Below are positions 60,317 to 64,000 of a stretch of DNA of 64,000 bases, one piece after another. This DNA is from CAISIP01 sp031396205 (GTDB lineage Bacteria; Pseudomonadota; Gammaproteobacteria; Burkholderiales; Burkholderiaceae_C). The number at the start of each line of letters is the position of its first letter. The first letter of the stretch is position 1. The stretch spans positions 1 to 64,000 of the forward strand of contig JANNKH010000097.1 of NCBI GenBank assembly GCA_031396205.1. The letters run 5' to 3'. The notes under the pieces are model-generated. The model searched no databases. It saw only the letters and a program-made list of their open reading frames with translations, and had not been told where the DNA came from. The translations under genes were made by a program, and so were the position numbers.

Positions 60317-61531
60317 CTACAGCACGTCTGTCAGCGTCATCTGGCTGAGCCGGGACCGCTCCCACACGGCGTCCGTGCCGCTGCCACGCCGAAGCAACAG
60401 GGCCTGCAGCAGGGGTTCAAGCGACGTCGCAGCAGGGTCCGTCAGTAAAACATAACGCGGACCGTCGTCGCTTGTGCCATCATCCAGCCGCGCCACCCAG
60501 TCCAGCTCCACCAATGTCTGCAGCGGCGCGTCGATTCCCAGCGCGCTAACGCGCAGCGCCTTGGCCAGCTGCGCCTCGGTCTGACCGCGGGCGGGCATGT
60601 CACGCGCCTGGTGCAATAGACGCACCGTCTCCAGGGCCAGCTGAAACTGCCACCCTGCGCCCAGATTGCGCTGCACCACGCCCGCCATCAGGCTGGGCAG
60701 GTAGGCCGCGATGACCGCTCCAAGCAGGATGATGACCCAGGCCAGGTAGATCCACACCAGCAGGATAGGCACCGTGGCGAAGGTGCCATAAACCACGGAA
60801 TACGTTGGCACTTTCGCCAGGTAGACGACCAGCAATTTCTTGGCCAATTCCATGGCCAATGACGCGAACAGACCACCGGCCCAAGCGTGCGCCCAGCGGA
60901 CCGGGGTGTATGGCACATAGCGGTACATCGCCGCCGCGCCGCCGGCCAGGATCAGGAATTGCAATGCGTCGAGCAACAGGGCGATGCCTCCCAACGAACC
61001 GCCGACCAGGCCGCGCGACAGGCCGACCGCATACGAGGTCAACGTGATGCTGGCACCCAGGACCAGCGGCCCCAGCGTGATCGCCGCCCAGTACACCAGC
61101 AGCCGCTGTGCCAGCCGGCGCTTGCGGCGCACGCGCCAGATGCCGTTGAGCGTGCGATCGATAGTCAGGATCAACGCCAGCGCGGTACCGAGCAGGATCA
61201 CCAGTCCCACGCCGCCCAACTCGCTCGCCTGCTTCGCAAACTGCGTCAGATAGCCCAGCACCTGGCGCGCAATCGTGTCTGGCACCAGGTTGTCTACCAG
61301 CCAGCGCTGCAGCACCACCTGCAGTTTGCCGAACATCGGGAACGCGGTGAAGATCGCCAACGCCACTGTGAACAAGGGCACCAACGCGATGGTGGTGGTG
61401 AAGGTCAGGCTGCTGGCGGTCAGACCAAGACGATCTTCGCGAAAGCGCTCGCGCAGCGTCAAGACCGTACTTTTCCACGGAAAGCGGGCCAGATCGTCCA
61501 GCAGCGCTTGGAGCCGGGTGGGCAGTTGCAT
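60317..61531 (-). CDS. YihY family inner membrane protein
   Basis: A 404-residue protein with six membrane segments of the YihY/virulence factor BrkB family (LTASSLTFTTTIALVPLFTV, LTIDRTLNGIWRVRRKR, RYVPYTPVRWAHAWAGGLFA and GTFATVPILLVWIYLAWVII). A winged-helix-like cytoplasmic domain follows at the C-terminus. The ATG at 61529-61531 gives the family length. Function unclear. Convergent with the nitronate monooxygenase gene, 12 nt apart. Confidence 0.88.
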   Translation of the reverse strand: MQLPTRLQALLDDLARFPWKSTVLTLRERFREDRLGLTASSLTFTTTIALVPLFTVALAIFTAFPMFGKLQVVLQRWLVDNLVPDTIARQVLGYLTQFAKQASELGGVGLVILLGTALALILTIDRTLNGIWRVRRKRRLAQRLLVYWAAITLGPLVLGASITLTSYAVGLSRGLVGGSLGGIALLLDALQFLILAGGAAAMYRYVPYTPVRWAHAWAGGLFASLAMELAKKLLVVYLAKVPTYSVVYGTFATVPILLVWIYLAWVIILLGAVIAAYLPSLMAGVVQRNLGAGWQFQLALETVRLLHQARDMPARGQTEAQLAKALRVSALGIDAPLQTLVELDWVARLDDGTSDDGPRYVLLTDPAATSLEPLLQALLLRRGSGTDAVWERSRLSQMTLTDVL

Positions 61532-61755
61532 GGCCGGTATGATGCCACCGACAGGCACGCATCCAATTCGACAGTCGCCCTGACCCGCACCCTGGCCGTA
61601 GGAAGCCTGCTCGGCATGGCGTTTATCGACACTCTCCGGACTTTTTCTCGACGAGCGACCCAGCGCATACCGTGGACCTGCGGAAAGCCGCGCGCCGAAG
61701 GCCCTCCCAGACCCGCAAAGCGCCATGTGCTGGCCTGACTTGGCCTAATGTGGCC

Positions 61756-62058
61756 TTACTTGGTCTTGCCCTTCACGGCGGCCATGAACTCGATTTCCGA
61801 GATGCCACCATCGCCATTGGTGTCGATCTGCTTGAACTGCTCTGCCACCGCTGGCATGGACTTGGCTTCTTCCTCGTCGAGCAACTTGTCGCCGTTCTTG
61901 TCGGCCTTCTGGAACCTGGCAGTCGCATCCTGGTCATTGCCTGCGCTGGCGGCGTTCGCTGGCTTGCGCGGCGCCAGCCGCTCTCGGAGTCGGCGCAGTC
62001 GCATACATTGACATGACCGATGCATCCCACCAGAAGTCAGGATGCTGAAACGAATCAC
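61756..62058 (-). CDS. EF-hand domain protein
   Basis: A roughly 100-residue protein with two calcium-binding loops, DKNGDKLLDEEE and DTNGDGGISEIE, both with canonical Asp/Asn/Gly/Glu spacing. Related small EF-hand proteins of Burkholderiales usually have a signal peptide; none is seen here. The N-terminus (start GTG at 62056-62058, or ATG at 62023-62025) is Arg-rich instead. The 5' end may have been lost or frame-shifted. Start is uncertain. Confidence 0.7.
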   Translation of the reverse strand: MIRFSILTSGGMHRSCQCMRLRRLRERLAPRKPANAASAGNDQDATARFQKADKNGDKLLDEEEAKSMPAVAEQFKQIDTNGDGGISEIEFMAAVKGKTK

Positions 62059-62169
62059 CCGGTATGCATATTCTGCGGTCGCTTCAAGACCGGCTTACGC
62101 CGCACTGGCCGGATCGACCGCGCACAAGCGGCAATGCCCCTGGGCCATAGGATCGCCCCGGGGCGATTC

Positions 62170-63513
62170 TTACTCCAGTCCCATGCAATTCGCGTAATAG
62201 GTCACGGTGGCCGGCCAATCGGAAAAGATGCCGAGAATCTTGACGTCGCGCGCCAGCACGTCAAGGGCCTTGTACATGTCGCTGTCCTTCTTGATTGCCG
62301 CGCCGGTCGGGTCAAAGTCGTAGTAGAAGCCGGCCCTCGAAGCACCCTGGCGAAGATCGGAGCGCTCTAACGTCCAGGTGATGATGTCAAAGCCTATTGC
62401 CTTGAGGTCCTTTGCCAGCTTGGACGGCACGATCCGCTTCTGCGCATCGACCGCAAGCAGTGCCGGCATCGCCGGCGCGATCACGCGCACTCCGCGCTTC
62501 TTCAGCATCTTGAAGTACTCCATTCGGTCCATCGTGTTGTAGGGCGGCTGGATGACGATGTCGTTCACCGGATCTGTGCTGTTGAAGTCAAGCAGGTAGA
62601 CCGCTTGCTTGCCGTATCGGGTGTGATCGATCCAATACAGGACATCATCCACGTTGAACGACTGCGACCAGGTCTCCCGCGGTTTCACGCCCTCATCGGC
62701 AAGGACGTCGGCAAACGCCTGCGCATAGTTCTGCTGCGGCGTTCGGCTGGTGGGATGTTTGAAGACGTCGTCGATGCGTTTGCGTCCGATGGCCGGATCC
62801 ACTACGCTTTCCTTCAACTCGGGAGTGTGCTTGACCCCGAGGCTCTGATTAAGCCGAATGCTTTCTCTGAGCGTCATCAGGGTGCCGCGGCCGGTGTAGA
62901 CATCGGTACGCCATGTCGCGGTGCCGCCCAGGAACTCCGCTGCGGTGCGCGCATTGGGATTGGACGCGTCCATTTTCCCGGTGAGGGTCTTGAACTCGTC
63001 GAGCGTGAGGTCGGAAGCCCTACACTCCGCGCTGGCCGCAGTCAGGCGGCTACCGCTGGCGTCGTATGTCGCGGGCGTGAATGGCCTGGAGCATTTGTCC
63101 GCGAGCGCTGTAACCAGTATGTTCGTGGTGGTGTGCAGGTCATTCTCGGCATGGCGGCAGACGAGCTCTCCGTCCTTCGTGAAAGTCGTGTCACACTCGA
63201 TGATGCCCGCGCCCTGCCGTGCGCCAGCCTGATACGACTCCTTGGTATGCTCCGGGAACTGCAGGGCGGCCCCGCGGTGTCCAATGGAGAAGTCGGTGCG
63301 GTGGAACGGCCCGGCCTTGCATTGCAACAGCTTGCGCTTCAATGGGCCTTCGTCCATCCCGTCGACCAGATAGAACGGACGAGGCCCCAGTTGGACGGAG
63401 TCGCGTCCGCTGCCATTGTCGCGACCACGGTCGCGGTCGTCATCGGCAAATGCCGACATCGAGAAAAGGGTCGCCGTTGCGGCAAGCGCGAGCACGGGTA
63501 GCGGGTAGCGCAT
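62170..63513 (-). CDS. Secreted glycerophosphodiester phosphodiesterase
   Basis: A 447-residue exported enzyme. A signal peptide of about 24 residues ends near MSAFAD and is followed by a low-complexity Asp/Arg/Gly segment. The GDPD core has the motif GHRGAALQFPEHTKESYQAG, IIECDTTFTKDGELVCRHAEND (metal-binding Glu, Asp and His), and ITWTLERS near the end. It hydrolyses glycerophosphodiesters to glycerol 3-phosphate and an alcohol. The ATG at 63511-63513 has AAGGAG upstream. The frame remains open for about 60 codons further upstream, but the signal peptide fixes the start. Confidence 0.9.
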   Translation of the reverse strand: MRYPLPVLALAATATLFSMSAFADDDRDRGRDNGSGRDSVQLGPRPFYLVDGMDEGPLKRKLLQCKAGPFHRTDFSIGHRGAALQFPEHTKESYQAGARQGAGIIECDTTFTKDGELVCRHAENDLHTTTNILVTALADKCSRPFTPATYDASGSRLTAASAECRASDLTLDEFKTLTGKMDASNPNARTAAEFLGGTATWRTDVYTGRGTLMTLRESIRLNQSLGVKHTPELKESVVDPAIGRKRIDDVFKHPTSRTPQQNYAQAFADVLADEGVKPRETWSQSFNVDDVLYWIDHTRYGKQAVYLLDFNSTDPVNDIVIQPPYNTMDRMEYFKMLKKRGVRVIAPAMPALLAVDAQKRIVPSKLAKDLKAIGFDIITWTLERSDLRQGASRAGFYYDFDPTGAAIKKDSDMYKALDVLARDVKILGIFSDWPATVTYYANCMGLE

Positions 63514-64000
63514 GTAAGCTCCTTGGACGTTGGTGGTTGGCTGGGACGGCGTAGAGACCGACACCTCCCAACGACCACGTTCGTTTACACGGGTGACATA
63601 GGTGTGACAGTTGTATCCACCGTTCGACCCATTCTGCGGCACTGTGATGCGCTGCCCGAAACTTGACAAGGCGATCGTCCCTGCGCCGGAATAGCCGCGC
63701 TACCGACGGCCAGGACGTGTCCTGAGGCTTGGCGCAGCTGACGCCTTCTTGCCGTTCGCAAGCGGGTTGCGGCGCGACCGCGCAGCATCGCCGCGACGCT
63801 GGAGTTCTCCCGTGCCAACCCGGGTCGCCTTGCCGGTCCGCGCTTGCGCGATTTTCACGGCAGCAGTTTTGTCAAACAGCCACTGGTCGACCGCAATCCG
63901 GAACCATCATCCCTGAACCGTCCGGTCACAACAAACCAACCATTGGTGATCGACCCACCCGCAGCGCACCATTGGGGCCGCGCGTCGGTGCCATTTCAGA
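63514..64000. other. Right-end region without a supported gene
   Basis: A 487-bp segment upstream of the GDPD gene. The minus-strand frame of GDPD stays open from a TAG near 63700 to its ATG and reads like protein (for example FGQRITVPQNGSNGG), so it may be a remnant or a chance open frame. A plus-strand frame is open from 63743 to the edge but lacks a good start. No motif was recognised in either. Confidence 0.4.

Noticed and set aside
63585..63818. A 77-codon minus-strand frame near the right end
   Set aside because: Arg/Ala/Ser-rich composition typical of random high-GC frames; no ribosome-binding site or homology cue.
63743..64000. Plus-strand frame open to the right edge
   Set aside because: No ATG or GTG start with a ribosome-binding site and no motif; possibly the beginning of a gene beyond the edge, but unsupported here.

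Overview
The window is high-GC, densely packed chromosomal DNA with long runs of translationally coupled genes (ATGA and GTGA overlaps). It carries many periplasmic-binding-protein transporters (Bug/TctC, Liv-type ABC, TRAP, PF04392) and many aromatic-acid catabolic genes. This points to a betaproteobacterium of the order Burkholderiales, probably Alcaligenaceae- or Comamonadaceae-like. That is inferred from gene content and style, not from a marker gene. No rRNA, tRNA, CRISPR array, transposase or phage gene was seen.

Layout. 1-987: N-terminal part of the fused isobutyryl-CoA mutase IcmF, cut by the left edge, divergent from an AraC-type regulator (1111-2154). 2509-4344: a metallo-beta-lactamase/pseudo-receiver/GAF fusion. 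4573-10756: a divergent phthalate-type oxygenolytic cluster (4,5-dihydroxyphthalate decarboxylase-like protein, TctC binding protein and Rieske oxygenase on the minus strand; flavin/2Fe-2S reductase, dihydrodiol dehydrogenase-like protein and MarR regulator on the plus strand). 10868-20420: a long minus-strand operon with a gentisate 1,2-dioxygenase-like cupin, an FAH-family hydrolase, an FMN reductase, a complete Liv-type ABC importer, two VOC proteins and an alpha/beta hydrolase, divergent from a LysR regulator. 21591-26197: CoA-transferase scoAB, a PAS-LuxR regulator, an OtnC-like aldolase, an AhpD-like protein, a thioesterase and an SDR. 26315-33003: ETF:ubiquinone oxidoreductase, then a tandem glycine riboswitch and gcvT-gcvH-gcvP.

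33156-38667: a patch of small and poorly known envelope genes (DUF3096, an uncharacterised secreted protein and a truncated paralogue of it, DUF3309, PAP2 phosphatase, CopD-like protein, GST, DUF3095). 38781-43079: arfB, a DapA-superfamily enzyme without the DapA signature, a VapBC-type toxin-antitoxin pair, and a decaying tandem array of PF04392 binding-protein genes. 43235-49296: a TRAP transporter divergent from TetR, a Gfo/Idh/MocA dehydrogenase, AroQ and an AroE-like protein. The intergenic region between the two arms holds several perfect palindromes, which suggests uptake and conversion of a shikimate- or quinate-like compound.

49301-57016: GST, aroE, tandem EamA transporters, an MFS transporter, aroC, a CBS protein and metY. 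57013-59234: an alpha/beta hydrolase and a cytochrome P450, both coupled to metY. 59369-63513: nitronate monooxygenase-like protein, a YihY membrane protein, an EF-hand protein and a secreted glycerophosphodiester phosphodiesterase.

The less ordinary observations are: a 43-bp repeat carried inside the coding sequences of livG and the P450; an aldolase lacking two of its catalytic positions; the palindrome-rich TRAP/TetR promoter with its AroQ/AroE-like genes; an 18-nt perfect palindrome in the glycine riboswitch expression platform; and the eroded PF04392 array next to vapBC.
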